Below, piece after piece: positions 52,367 through 61,314 of a DNA stretch of 64,000 nt. This stretch comes from Paracoccaceae bacterium (lineage in GTDB: Bacteria; Pseudomonadota; Alphaproteobacteria; Rhodobacterales; Rhodobacteraceae), in NCBI GenBank assembly GCA_947461435.1, contig CANHLE010000001.1, forward strand, positions 62,001-126,000, read 5' to 3'. Every line of letters starts with the position of its first letter. Positions within the stretch are counted from its first letter, which is position 1. The translations under genes were made by a program, and so were the position numbers. The notes under the pieces were generated by a model that saw only the letters and a program-made list of their open reading frames with translations, did no database searches and was not told where the DNA came from.

Positions 52367-53550
52367 GCCGCTGCCCCTTGTTGCGCCTGTGCAAAGGCGA
52401 TGATGCGTGTACACGCCTCGTCAATCAAGGCGTCCTGTTGTGTCAGGCTGATCCGGATCCAGCCTTTCAGACCCGCACCAAAGCTTTCGCCCGGCATCAC
52501 GGCCACACCTTTTTCTTGCAGCAATGCCCGGGCGAAGCCATCGCCGCTGTGCCCCAAGGCGCGCACATCGACCACCGCGAACATCCCCGCTTCGGGGATT
52601 GGAACGCGCAAGCCAGAGACTCCGTCAAGACGGGCGTGAACAAGGGCGGCGCGCCGGGAAAACCGCGCGGCCATGCCTTGTGCCACGGATGAGGGTTCCA
52701 AGATTGCCAATGCCGTCATATCGGCAATGAAGGGTTGGTTGCCAAACAGCATCGCCTCTGCCAAGGGCAACAGTTTTTCGGCAAAGGCGGACGGACCGAC
52801 GGCCCAGCCCGAGCGAAACCCCGGTGCTGCGTGGGATTTTGAAATTGATGAGGTCAAAACCACCCTGTCTGCCAGATCGGCACGATCAAAGGGCGAGCGG
52901 AAGGTCACCCCCGGGAACACCAATTCTTCGTAGACCTCGTCCGAGACGATCCAAAGATCGTGCTGGCGGGCCAAGGCGGCCAAAGCCGCGATCTCGGCGT
53001 CGCGCAGAACGGCGCCCGTGGGGTTATGGGGTGAATTGACAAACACAACGCGGGTGCGCGGCGTGATCTTGGCCGCCACATCCTCGGCCTGAAGCCGAAA
53101 CCCCTTTTCAGGACGCAGCGCCACTGGGATGATCTTGGCCCCCGTTGCGGCGATCACGCCTTCGTAGGTGGCATACATCGGATCGCCGACGATCACTTCG
53201 TCCTGCGGCCCAAGAAGCGCCATCATCACGGCAAAAAGCGCGGTCTGTGTGCCGGGCAGCGCAATAATTTGATCGGGGTCAATAGTCCGCCCGGTCCGGC
53301 GGGTGTATTTTGCCGCCAGTGCTGCCAGAAGGCCCGGCTCTCCGCGCCCGTTGGAATAGCCGATCCGGCCGGCGTCAATTCCGTCTTTGGCGGCCTTTAG
53401 CAACCTGTCGGGCGGGGGCACGTCCGGTTCGCCGATGGTCAATTCGATCACTTCGGCGCCTTGCGATTTCATCTTGCGGGCCAAGTGATGGATTTCCCAT
53501 TTTGCGCCGCCGAGGCCATGAAGCCGATCGGTGATTGGTGCGTATCTCAT
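52363..53550 (-). CDS. aruH: Class I/II aminotransferase, AruH-like arginine:pyruvate transaminase
   Basis: The 395-residue fold-type I enzyme has NSPHNPTGAVLRD (near 170) with the PLP-stacking region, the Asp/Tyr in VSDEVYEELVF, the Schiff-base Lys in SSISKSHAAPGF (near 237) and the substrate-carboxylate Arg in WIRISL near 375. By eye the whole sequence resembles Pseudomonas AruH, which turns arginine and pyruvate into 2-ketoarginine and alanine. The decarboxylase for that product is the next gene. Both ends overlap neighbouring genes by four bases. Confidence 0.8.
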   Translation of the reverse strand: MRYAPITDRLHGLGGAKWEIHHLARKMKSQGAEVIELTIGEPDVPPPDRLLKAAKDGIDAGRIGYSNGRGEPGLLAALAAKYTRRTGRTIDPDQIIALPGTQTALFAVMMALLGPQDEVIVGDPMYATYEGVIAATGAKIIPVALRPEKGFRLQAEDVAAKITPRTRVVFVNSPHNPTGAVLRDAEIAALAALARQHDLWIVSDEVYEELVFPGVTFRSPFDRADLADRVVLTSSISKSHAAPGFRSGWAVGPSAFAEKLLPLAEAMLFGNQPFIADMTALAILEPSSVAQGMAARFSRRAALVHARLDGVSGLRVPIPEAGMFAVVDVRALGHSGDGFARALLQEKGVAVMPGESFGAGLKGWIRISLTQQDALIDEACTRIIAFAQAQQGAAA

Positions 53551-54197
53551 GCCATGTCCTGATGTTCTGTCTTGAAGGCGGTCAAAAGATCCACCTCGAG
53601 TATTTTGCCAACGGCGATCAGCCCGATTTCCAGAATTTCACCGGGTTCAAACACTTCGGGCACGGCGGACGCTTCCATCCAAAGACCGTCGATCACCCCG
53701 TTGCAGGCAATGGCCGCGGCGCGCGGGCACCGCGGATTTGTCATTTCGGGAAGGTGTTCAATCAGGTTTTGCAAAAGGTCGCGGTAGGCGAGATAGGTTT
53801 GAATGTGAACTTTTCTGATCTGCGGATCAATCTGGACTCCATGCAGGAAGCCGGCCCAAAGACCAACGCGCGTTGGATCGACCACCGGCGGCTGCAAAGA
53901 GGCCGCCACAAAAGTGGCCAGCCGAACGACGGGGTCTGGCCGGGCGTCATCCAGCACGGCCGCGTTGTCAGCCGTCATGCGGTCCATCATCCGGCGGTAG
54001 CTTTCGCGTACCAGATCCTCTTTTGAAGCAAAATAATGCCGGATCAAACCGGCCGTCACACCCGCCTTTTCGGCAATGGCGCGCACAGTGGCAGCCTTTG
54101 GCCCCCCGTCGGCGATCAGTTCCAGCGCTGCGTTGATCAACGAATCGCGCCGCACATCTTCGGATTCTCGTTTGTAGGGACGGCGGTCTGATGCCAT
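53547..54197 (-). CDS. TetR-family regulator of the aru-like operon
   Basis: The 216-residue protein has a TetR DNA-binding domain with PKAATVRAIAEKAGVTAGLIRHYFASKEDLV (about 33-63) and a BetI-like C-terminal half. It is the first gene of the minus-strand operon and overlaps the aminotransferase gene, so it probably autoregulates the operon. The upstream 125 bp (54198-54322) are comparatively AT-rich near the start (TTTGTAAAACAAGG on the minus strand) and may hold the promoter. The ligand is unknown. Confidence 0.86.
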   Translation of the reverse strand: MASDRRPYKRESEDVRRDSLINAALELIADGGPKAATVRAIAEKAGVTAGLIRHYFASKEDLVRESYRRMMDRMTADNAAVLDDARPDPVVRLATFVAASLQPPVVDPTRVGLWAGFLHGVQIDPQIRKVHIQTYLAYRDLLQNLIEHLPEMTNPRCPRAAAIACNGVIDGLWMEASAVPEVFEPGEILEIGLIAVGKILEVDLLTAFKTEHQDMA

Positions 54198-54322
54198 GTC
54201 GATTGCCTTGTTTTACAAATGATCAATAACCCAAGGGGGAAACAACTTCACGCGAAATAATTGACCGCCCGCACCATCGCGGAGGCCCAATTCGGCGCAA
54301 AGCCTAAAGGGATTCAGGTTTG

Positions 54323-55231
54323 TCAGGGCTTTTTTGGCTCATCTGGGGGCCGACCGTCCATCACGTCTTTGTGTATAATGATATCTGATGTGGGGTAGGC
54401 CTCAATCAGGGCGCGGCGCAAGGCGGCCCCGATGGCATGCGCTTCACGTAGGGTCTGCTCTCCGTCCAGTTCGATATGCAGGTTCACAAAGGTCCGGCTT
54501 CCGGCGGTGCGGGTCTTCAAATCATGATATCCATACACCCCCGGCCAGCCGCGCACGATGGTGGCCATCCCTTCGATCACGCTGGGATCTGCGCGGCGGT
54601 CCATCAACGCATCCCATGCCGATTTGCCGATGGTGAGCGCCGAAACGGCCATGAACGCGGCTGCTGCCAGTGCCACCACCGAATCGATGCTGGTCAGTCC
54701 AAACCGCTGGGCCGCCCAAAGGGACAGGATGGCCCCAAAAGCCGGAAGCATATCGCCGATGTAATGCAACCGGTCTGCCGCCACCACGCGGCTGCCGGTG
54801 CGGCGCGCGACATAGCCCTGCCAAAGCACCAAACCTGCGGTTAGCCCGATTGAAACGGCCATCACCAACATGCCCTCTTGCTCGGCCCCGATGGACAAAC
54901 GGTCTGGGACCCAAAGCCGCCGGAGGGCCGAGGTGGCGATCACGCCAGCCGAAATGAGGATGAAGATCGATTGCGCCAACGACGCCAGATCTTCGACTGA
55001 GGTATGGCCAAAAGCATGGTCTTCATCTGCTGGTTTGGCCGCGTAGATCGTGGCGGCCAAAGCCCCCATCGAAATCATAAGATCAAGCGCAGAATCGGCC
55101 AATGACGCGGCGACAGACAGGGATCCTGTCTGGCCAAGGGCCCAAAGCTTCATCAGGACCAGTGCAATCGCAACGAGCACCGAAACGAGCCCGGCCGAGA
55201 TGTTCAATCTGATCGATTCTTTCAGGGCCAT
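54323..55231 (-). CDS. Cation diffusion facilitator (FieF/CzcD-like) metal efflux protein
   Basis: The 302-residue protein has about six membrane helices and a cytoplasmic C-terminal domain. The transport site is visible as D-x-x-x-D in SLADSALDLM (about 46-50) and H-x-x-x-D in RLHYIGDML (about 157-161). A His/Asp-rich loop EDHAFGHTSVED follows helix 2. Such proteins export divalent metals (Zn, Fe, Mn or Co) in exchange for protons. It appears monocistronic; the metal cannot be assigned with confidence. Confidence 0.9.
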   Translation of the reverse strand: MALKESIRLNISAGLVSVLVAIALVLMKLWALGQTGSLSVAASLADSALDLMISMGALAATIYAAKPADEDHAFGHTSVEDLASLAQSIFILISAGVIATSALRRLWVPDRLSIGAEQEGMLVMAVSIGLTAGLVLWQGYVARRTGSRVVAADRLHYIGDMLPAFGAILSLWAAQRFGLTSIDSVVALAAAAFMAVSALTIGKSAWDALMDRRADPSVIEGMATIVRGWPGVYGYHDLKTRTAGSRTFVNLHIELDGEQTLREAHAIGAALRRALIEAYPTSDIIIHKDVMDGRPPDEPKKP

Positions 55232-55305
55232 GGGTGATCCTTTGGTTCCCGTCGGGGTATCGCAGGGTCATCTGGCCATAGCAAGCGGCGCCCGGGCCGT
55301 CGGCG

Positions 55306-55890
55306 TTAGTTGACGATTTCGTCGGCGCCAACCCCCCAAAGTGCTGTTTTGTGCACCCATCCCTTTTCCCCCTCGACCGAAACGCGGCACCATGTGGGAT
55401 CGCATTCCAACAGACGGCCAACAACGCCATATTCGGCTTGAAAGACCACGGCAGACCCATCCTCGGCTTGCATCAGAAATTCCGCCATATCCTGTGTCAC
55501 CAAGACCGAGCGTGACGAGGACAAAAGAGAGTAATGCACCCAGCCGCCCGCGCCATCCACATCTTCGACCCGACGCCAGTTTTCATATTCCGCCGTCACT
55601 TTCAACGGCATGCCGGACAAAGTGAACACCCAGTCGATTCGGTGCGTGAGCCCCGGGCCGCGCCGCGCATTGCCTTCGTTGGTCTTCAAGGACACATAAC
55701 GCGGAAGGGGAAGCTGCGTGACCTGTCCTATGTTTGGATCGCGCGGCACTGGCTTTTTGGCAGAACTTGAGACTGCACCGGGCGCAATTTCGGTTGCCGG
55801 CTCGCTTGTTTGCTGGGCGGTGAGGGTGCTGCCCACCGAAAGCGCAAAGATCAGCGCCAAACCCATGGTCGATCGTCTGTTGACTTTCAT
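55306..55890 (-). CDS. Exported SH3-domain protein
   Basis: The 194-residue product begins with a signal peptide (MKVNRRSTMGLALIFALSVGS, cleavage near TAQQ). It then has a Pro/Ala-rich linker and two bacterial SH3-like repeats (NEGNARRGPGLTHRIDWVF and YGVVGRLLECDPTWCRVSVEGEKGWV). Bacterial SH3 repeats often bind cell-wall peptides, so a periplasmic scaffold or envelope role is likely. The start at 55890 gives a clean signal peptide; the frame is open further upstream into the divergent promoter and is rejected. Confidence 0.82.
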   Translation of the reverse strand: MKVNRRSTMGLALIFALSVGSTLTAQQTSEPATEIAPGAVSSSAKKPVPRDPNIGQVTQLPLPRYVSLKTNEGNARRGPGLTHRIDWVFTLSGMPLKVTAEYENWRRVEDVDGAGGWVHYSLLSSSRSVLVTQDMAEFLMQAEDGSAVVFQAEYGVVGRLLECDPTWCRVSVEGEKGWVHKTALWGVGADEIVN

Positions 55891-56044
55891 CTGCTCTGCC
55901 CGTCCTGTGAACGCCTGCTGCGCAATAATGTTGCGCCGCCATCCGCTCTGTGTGGTTGCCTCTGGTGCCGGGGCTTGTGATCCGCCTCGCTTGCGGACAC
56001 TGTGCCACCAGATGCGCCGATTTGAAAGACTGGGGAGAACTTTC

Positions 56045-57031
56045 ATGCCTGCAAGCCGCCCAAGTGTTGTTGTGACGCGACGCTTGCCCGAACCCGTCGA
56101 AACCCGCCTGAAGGAATTGTTTCAGGTTGAACTGCGCGAGACCGACGCCCCCATGAGCCGAGACGAACTGGCCGCCGCCATGGCCCGCGCCGATGTTTTG
56201 GTTCCAACGATCACCGATATCATCGACGCACCCCTGATTGCACAAGCCGGCGCGGGGCTGCGTTTGATAGCCAATTATGGGGCTGGGGTGGACAATATCG
56301 ATGTTGCAACAGCGCGAAGCCGCGGCATCTTGGTGTCGAACACCCCCGGTGTGACCACCGAAGATACGGCTGACATGACCATGGCCCTGATCATGGCGGT
56401 CACCCGCCGTTTGCCCGAGGGCCTTGCCGCCATGCAAGGGGGCACATGGACGGGCTGGTCGCCGATGGCGTTTCTGGGGGGGCGTTTGGGGGGGCGCCGG
56501 CTGGGGATTTTGGGAATGGGGCGCATCGGGCAGGCCGTGGCACGCCGGGCCCGCGCCTTTGGGATGCAGGTGCATTATCACAACCGCCGCCGCCTGCGCC
56601 CCGAGGTGGAGGCCGAACTTGAAGCCACCTATTGGGAAAGCCTGGATCAGATGGTGGCCCGGATGGATATTTTATCGGTGAACTGCCCGCATACCCCATC
56701 GACCTATCATCTGTTGAATGCCCGGCGTCTAAAACTGTTGAAACCGACGGCGGTTCTTGTGAATACATCACGCGGCGAAGTGATTGACGAAAGCGCGCTG
56801 GCCCGTGGGTTGAAGAGCGGCCAGATCGCCGGGGCCGGGCTGGATGTGTATGAAAATGTGGGCGAAACCTCGGCCATGTTGAAGGGCTTGCCCAATGTGG
56901 TGCTGTTGCCGCAAATGGGTTCGGCCACCATCGAAGGCCGCATCGAGATGGGCGAAAAGGTGATCATCAACATCAAGACATTTGCTGATGGCCACCGTCC
57001 CCCTGATCAGGTCGTACCGGGGATGCTGTAG
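56045..57031 (+). CDS. D-isomer-specific 2-hydroxyacid dehydrogenase (D-glycerate dehydrogenase-like)
   Basis: The 328-residue protein has a split catalytic domain around the NAD(P) motif GILGMGRIGQAVA (about 153-165), NYGAGVDNID near 78, and the substrate Arg in NTSRGEVIDE near 237. The usual catalytic P-H-x-G-S-A-T reads P-Q-M-G-S-A-T, so Gln290 stands where the proton-transfer His is expected. GGGGAG precedes ATG 56045. In family members this step reduces glyoxylate or hydroxypyruvate; activity here is uncertain because of the substitution. It is divergent from the SH3 gene and abuts the next small gene. Confidence 0.85.
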   Translation: MPASRPSVVVTRRLPEPVETRLKELFQVELRETDAPMSRDELAAAMARADVLVPTITDIIDAPLIAQAGAGLRLIANYGAGVDNIDVATARSRGILVSNTPGVTTEDTADMTMALIMAVTRRLPEGLAAMQGGTWTGWSPMAFLGGRLGGRRLGILGMGRIGQAVARRARAFGMQVHYHNRRRLRPEVEAELEATYWESLDQMVARMDILSVNCPHTPSTYHLLNARRLKLLKPTAVLVNTSRGEVIDESALARGLKSGQIAGAGLDVYENVGETSAMLKGLPNVVLLPQMGSATIEGRIEMGEKVIINIKTFADGHRPPDQVVPGML

Positions 57032-57328
57032 ATGCGGTATGGTGTTTTGGCGTTGATCTGTCTGGCCGGTCCCGCACAGGCCTTGGTGTCGCCCTTTTAC
57101 GACAGTGCCGAAAAGATCATGGCGATCTTGGAGAGTGCCGAAGTTGCCGACGCGCTGCACCAAGCGCCGATTGGGGCGATTTCCAACACCGGCACGTTTG
57201 ACGGCGGTGACGACGAATGGACGGTCAGGGTGCAAGAGTGTGATCTGATCCTTCGCCTGACTGCTGTTGCCCCCGAAGGCGCGGGGAAGGCGACATATCG
57301 TGTCACGGTCGTGGGGCCCTGCCAATAA
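57032..57328 (+). CDS. Small exported hypothetical protein
   Basis: A 98-residue frame starts at the base after the dehydrogenase stop. It has a short signal peptide (MRYGVLALICLAGPAQA), then a mature region of about 80 residues with two Cys (in QECDL and GPCQ at the very C-terminus) that could form a disulfide in the periplasm. I do not recognise the family. Tight spacing suggests co-transcription with the dehydrogenase, though a functional link is not evident. Confidence 0.65.
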   Translation: MRYGVLALICLAGPAQALVSPFYDSAEKIMAILESAEVADALHQAPIGAISNTGTFDGGDDEWTVRVQECDLILRLTAVAPEGAGKATYRVTVVGPCQ

Positions 57329-57367
57329 GCCGAAAGGCGTGAGGGGCCGATGACGCCCGCGGGTAAG

Positions 57368-57383
57368 AAAGGGGGGCCTTTTT
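57368..57383 (+). terminator. Possible terminator between convergent genes
   Basis: AAAGG and CCTTT flank GGGG (57368-57381), followed by two more T residues, in the 70-bp gap between the convergent small-protein and FAD-oxidase genes. The stem is short, so support is weak. Confidence 0.35.
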
Positions 57384-57398
57384 CGCCGCTGTGTCGGC

Positions 57399-58640
57399 TT
57401 AAAACCGATCGGCCCGATAAGCCGAGATATCCATTTCTGGCGGTCGGCCCGCGATCAGATCTGCCACGATTCGCGCCGTGATCGGGGCCAAGGTCAGCCC
57501 GATATGACCGTGACCAAAGGCATGGATGACGTCGTTTCCGCCCCTGCTTGGCCCGATCACCGGCAAGCTGTCTGGCATCGAGGGGCGAAATCCCATCCAT
57601 GTGCGGTCCGGCTGCCCAAGGTCGGGAAAGATGAATCTTGCCCCGTCGACCAATCTGTCGATGCGGTGTTGTGACGGCGGTTCTGTCAAACCGCCCAATT
57701 CCACCGTGCCGGCCACGCGAAGCCGCCCCGTCATGGGGCACAGATAAAACCCGCGCGACGTGGGGCAGGTGGGCCGCGTCAGGCGTGAGGTTTTCATATC
57801 CCACTCGGCGTGATAGCCCCGTTCGGTGTCCAGCGGAACGATATCGCCTGCTTGGCGCGCGAGTGATTTTGAATGGGCCCCGGCCGCAATCACAACGCGC
57901 CGCGCATGCAGGCGCAGGCCGGGACCTTCCACCACCAGACCGTCGTAACGGCGTGTCAAGGTTTCGGCGCGGGCCTGAATGAACGCGGCCTTTTTGCGTA
58001 CATGGGCGGCCAGTCGCTGCACCATGGCCCCGGGGTCGGACAGGAATACCGCGTTTGGAAAGAAGGCGGCGCCGCCTTCAACCTCGGGCAGGCCGGGTTC
58101 CATTTGAGACAGGGCCTCGGGCCGGATAAGATCCACCGATATCCCCAGCGTGCGGCGCCCGGCCATATCTGTGCCTGCCGCCGCAAAGGCCTTGGCGGTT
58201 TCATACAGATAAAGGCACCCCCGCCGCTGCACGATATCTTGGCCGCCGACCTGTTCTGCCAGTGTCTCCCAACTTGGGCAGGCATCGTCCAACAACCGGG
58301 CGATTGCGGCCGCGTTGCGTTCGGCCGCGGCCGGAAGGCTTTGCCGCGCAAACCGGATGAGCCATGGCAAAAGAGAGGGCAACGCCGCCCGCCGGATGGC
58401 CAGCGGCGAATTCTTGTTGAACAAAAGCGATGGCAAGGAACGCAGCACGTCCGGCGTGCCGACGGGCAAGACCGCATAATCGGCGATGGTGCCTGCGTTT
58501 CCATAAGACGCGCCAGAGCCGGGCAGGTTTGGATCGCACAGCACAACATCGCGCCCTTGCGACGAAAGACGTTCCGCGATGGCAAGGCCGACGACGCCAG
58601 CCCCGATGACGGCAATCTCTGTGCTGGTATGCTCTGTCAT
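57399..58640 (-). CDS. DadA-like FAD-dependent amine/amino-acid oxidoreductase
   Basis: The 413-residue flavoprotein has the FAD motif IAVIGAGVVGLAIAERL (about 9-25), GASYGNAGTIA near 46 and the C-terminal FGHGHIGLTLAP, as in D-amino-acid dehydrogenases and gamma-glutamylputrescine oxidases. It is the most downstream gene of the PuuA-type ligase/ALDH/Fe-ADH set on the minus strand, 93 bases after the ADH start side. It could oxidise a gamma-glutamylated amine or a D-amino acid; sequence alone does not choose. ATG 58640 fits a normal N-terminus; the upstream frame is rejected. Confidence 0.84.
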   Translation of the reverse strand: MTEHTSTEIAVIGAGVVGLAIAERLSSQGRDVVLCDPNLPGSGASYGNAGTIADYAVLPVGTPDVLRSLPSLLFNKNSPLAIRRAALPSLLPWLIRFARQSLPAAAERNAAAIARLLDDACPSWETLAEQVGGQDIVQRRGCLYLYETAKAFAAAGTDMAGRRTLGISVDLIRPEALSQMEPGLPEVEGGAAFFPNAVFLSDPGAMVQRLAAHVRKKAAFIQARAETLTRRYDGLVVEGPGLRLHARRVVIAAGAHSKSLARQAGDIVPLDTERGYHAEWDMKTSRLTRPTCPTSRGFYLCPMTGRLRVAGTVELGGLTEPPSQHRIDRLVDGARFIFPDLGQPDRTWMGFRPSMPDSLPVIGPSRGGNDVIHAFGHGHIGLTLAPITARIVADLIAGRPPEMDISAYRADRF

Positions 58641-58733
58641 TCTGTCTTGACCCTCGACCTGCGCTGCGACCCTTGCGATGCTCTTGGCGGATGCACAGGG
58701 CGACCGCAAGGGACCGATCAGCGCAGGGTGCGA

Positions 58734-59894
58734 TTACATGCAGGCCTCGAACAGGGCGCGGGTGTTTTCGCGCGTCATGACGACCGGATTTCCGCCGCAA
58801 GACGGATCTTCAAGTGCCATGTCTGTCAGCATGTCCAAATCGGCAAATTGCACGCCCATCGCCTCAAGGTTTTGCGGGATATTCAGCAAAGCGCGCAACT
58901 CCATGATCCGTTCATGGAAACCGGCAAAACCGCCCGCGATTCCAAGATAGGCGGATGCGGCATTGATCCGATCCTCGATGGCATGGCGGTTGAAATCCAG
59001 AACCATGGGCATGACCACAGCATTGGTTGTGCCATGATGGGTGCCATAGACCGCGCCGATGGGGTGGCTGAGGGAATGTATCGCGCCAAGGCCCTTTTGG
59101 AAGGCAACAGCGCCCATGGCGGCCGCACTCATCATATGCGCGCGGGCGTCCAGATTGTTGGGATCTGCATAGACCAAAGGCAGATTTTCAAAGACCAGCC
59201 GCATGCCTTCAAGGGCAATGCCTTGGCTCATCGGGTGGTAGAACGGGCTGCTATAGGCCTCAAGGCAGTGGGCCAGCGCGTCCATGCCGGTTCCGGCCGT
59301 GATGAACCGGGGCATGCCGACGGTCAAAGCCGGATCGCAGATCGTGACCACGGGCAGAAGTTTGGGATGGAAGATGATCTTTTTCTTGTGGGTCAGCGCA
59401 TTGGTCAAAACGCCTGCGCGCCCAACCTCGGATCCGGTTCCGGCCGTTGTTGGAACGGCGATGATCGGGGCGATCATCGCGCTGTCGGCGCGCGCGTACC
59501 AATCGTCGATGTCTTCCAGATCCCAGACGCTAAGGTCTTTTTTCTGATGCGCCATCAGGGCGATCATCTTGCCCAGATCCAAAGCCGATCCGCCGCCAAA
59601 GCAGATCACGCCATCATGGCCACCTGCCAGATACACGGCGATACCGTCGGCCATGTTCTTTTCATTGGGATTTGGATCCACTTCGGAAAACACGGCAGTT
59701 CCAAGCCCTGCGTCGCCCAAGACCTTTACCGCATTGGCGGTAATGGGCAGAGAGGCGAGGGCCTTGTCGGTGACAAACAAGGGCTTTTTGACACCCGCCG
59801 CTTTGCAATGGTCCGCCAGTTCTGAAATGCGGCCAACGCCGAATTTGATGGCGGTGGGATAGGACCAGTTCCGATTGGGAACGTTGTGGGTCAT
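58734..59894 (-). CDS. Iron-containing (group III) alcohol dehydrogenase
   Basis: The 386-residue protein has the NAD-binding FGGGSALDLGKMIALM (about 99-114), VPTTAGTGSEV near 148 and the iron-site region with H-x-x-x-H (GMDALAHCLEAYSS, and GAVYGTHHGTTNAVV near 277). The family oxidises alcohols or reduces aldehydes with NAD. It is four bases downstream of the aldehyde dehydrogenase gene, so an alcohol-to-aldehyde-to-acid relay is likely. With a gamma-glutamyl ligase upstream, an amino alcohol such as ethanolamine is a reasonable inferred substrate. Confidence 0.89.
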   Translation of the reverse strand: MTHNVPNRNWSYPTAIKFGVGRISELADHCKAAGVKKPLFVTDKALASLPITANAVKVLGDAGLGTAVFSEVDPNPNEKNMADGIAVYLAGGHDGVICFGGGSALDLGKMIALMAHQKKDLSVWDLEDIDDWYARADSAMIAPIIAVPTTAGTGSEVGRAGVLTNALTHKKKIIFHPKLLPVVTICDPALTVGMPRFITAGTGMDALAHCLEAYSSPFYHPMSQGIALEGMRLVFENLPLVYADPNNLDARAHMMSAAAMGAVAFQKGLGAIHSLSHPIGAVYGTHHGTTNAVVMPMVLDFNRHAIEDRINAASAYLGIAGGFAGFHERIMELRALLNIPQNLEAMGVQFADLDMLTDMALEDPSCGGNPVVMTRENTRALFEACM

Positions 59895-59898
59895 GGTG

Positions 59899-61278
59899 TC
59901 AGACCTTCTTCAAATGATAAGATTTTGGACGGGTCACCGAATGGAACCCGAGATAGGACAGCGATCCGCCGCGACCTGTGTCTTTGCACCCGGTCCAGCA
60001 CAGGGCCGGGTCAAGATAATCTGCGCGGTTCATGAACACGGTTCCCGTTTCAATCTGACGGCCGATGTCCTGTGCGGTTTCGTAATCTTGTGTCCAGACC
60101 GAGGCTGTCAGGCCGTAGGGGCTGTCGTTCATCAAGGCAATGGCTTCGGCGTCGTCCTTGACCTTCATGATGCCGACCACAGGGCCAAAGCTTTCTTCCA
60201 TCATCACGCGCATGGAATGGGTCACATGCGTCAGTACCTGCGGCGCAAGATAGGCGCCCCCGTCATCGGCGGGAAAGAGTTTGGGGTCGATCAAGGCCTT
60301 GGCGCCTGCCGCTACGGCTTCGGCGATCTGGGCACGCACCACGGCCGCAAAACGTTTGTTGGCCATCGGCCCCAGAGTGGTTTGTGCATCAAAGGGATTG
60401 CCCAGCTTCAACGCAGATACCCATTTGACCGCGCCCTCGACAAAGGCATCATACAAAGATTCGTGCACATAGATCCGTTCGATCCCGCAGCAGCACTGAC
60501 CGGCATTGTACATCGCGCCGTCCATCAACGTGTCGATGGCCGCCTCCAGATTGGCATCGGCCCGCACATAGCCGGGATCCTTGCCGCCCAGTTCAAGGCC
60601 CATGGGCGTAAAGGTGCCCGCCGCTGCGCGTTCCATCGACTGGCCGCCTGCAACCGATCCGGTGAAGTTGACGAAGTTGAAGGCACGGGCGGCAATCAGC
60701 TGTTCGGTCGTGGCATGATCCAGAACCACGTTCTGAAACACATCGTCAGGAATACCCGCTGCATGAAACGCGTCGGCCAGACGTTCGCCGACCAGCATTG
60801 TTTGGCTGGCATGCTTGAGCACCACAGTGTTTCCGGCGATCAGCGCAGGAACCAAGGTGTTGATCGTGGTCAGATAGGGGTAATTCCAAGGGGCGACGAT
60901 GAAGACGACGCCCAAAGCTTCGCGCGCGATGTATCGGCGAAACTTGTCATTGTCTTCAATCATGTGAGGGGCCAGCGTTTCAGCTGCAATCTGGCTCATG
61001 TAGTCGGTACGGGCATTGACCCCGCCGAATTCGCCGCCAAAGCGCGTCGGGCGGCCCATTTGCCAAGCGATTTCTTCCACGACGACATCTTTCATGTCGT
61101 TCAGTTTGGCCACGCCCGCCTTTACCAGTGCAATCCGCTCGTCCAAGGGACGGGCGGCCCAGCCCTTTTGGGCCGCCTTGGCCCGTGCGGCCACGGCTGC
61201 AGCGGCCTGCAGTGTAAGCGGCATCCGCTCGGCGTAGACAGATCCGTCTACGGGGCTAATCAATAGAATAGGCTTCAT
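59899..61278 (-). CDS. Aldehyde dehydrogenase, NAD(P)-dependent
   Basis: The 459-residue ALDH has the active-site Glu in LELGGKDPGYV (near 229) and the nucleophile Cys in NAGQCCCGIERIYV (near 265), plus IVAPWNYPYLT near 132 for cofactor binding. It is encoded 36 bases downstream of the PuuA-type ligase, and its own stop is four bases before the Fe-ADH start. It would oxidise the aldehyde formed by that ADH or by an amine oxidase (a PuuC-like step). Confidence 0.9.
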   Translation of the reverse strand: MKPILLISPVDGSVYAERMPLTLQAAAAVAARAKAAQKGWAARPLDERIALVKAGVAKLNDMKDVVVEEIAWQMGRPTRFGGEFGGVNARTDYMSQIAAETLAPHMIEDNDKFRRYIAREALGVVFIVAPWNYPYLTTINTLVPALIAGNTVVLKHASQTMLVGERLADAFHAAGIPDDVFQNVVLDHATTEQLIAARAFNFVNFTGSVAGGQSMERAAAGTFTPMGLELGGKDPGYVRADANLEAAIDTLMDGAMYNAGQCCCGIERIYVHESLYDAFVEGAVKWVSALKLGNPFDAQTTLGPMANKRFAAVVRAQIAEAVAAGAKALIDPKLFPADDGGAYLAPQVLTHVTHSMRVMMEESFGPVVGIMKVKDDAEAIALMNDSPYGLTASVWTQDYETAQDIGRQIETGTVFMNRADYLDPALCWTGCKDTGRGGSLSYLGFHSVTRPKSYHLKKV

Positions 61279-61314
61279 TGTCTTTTCCTTCCAAGGGCCA
61301 TGCGCCCGCCCCAG

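Noticed and set aside
57873..59825. 650-residue open frame on the plus strand, opposite the DadA-like and Fe-ADH genes
   Set aside because: It has low-complexity shadow composition and no motifs, and it lies over two genes with intact catalytic signatures.
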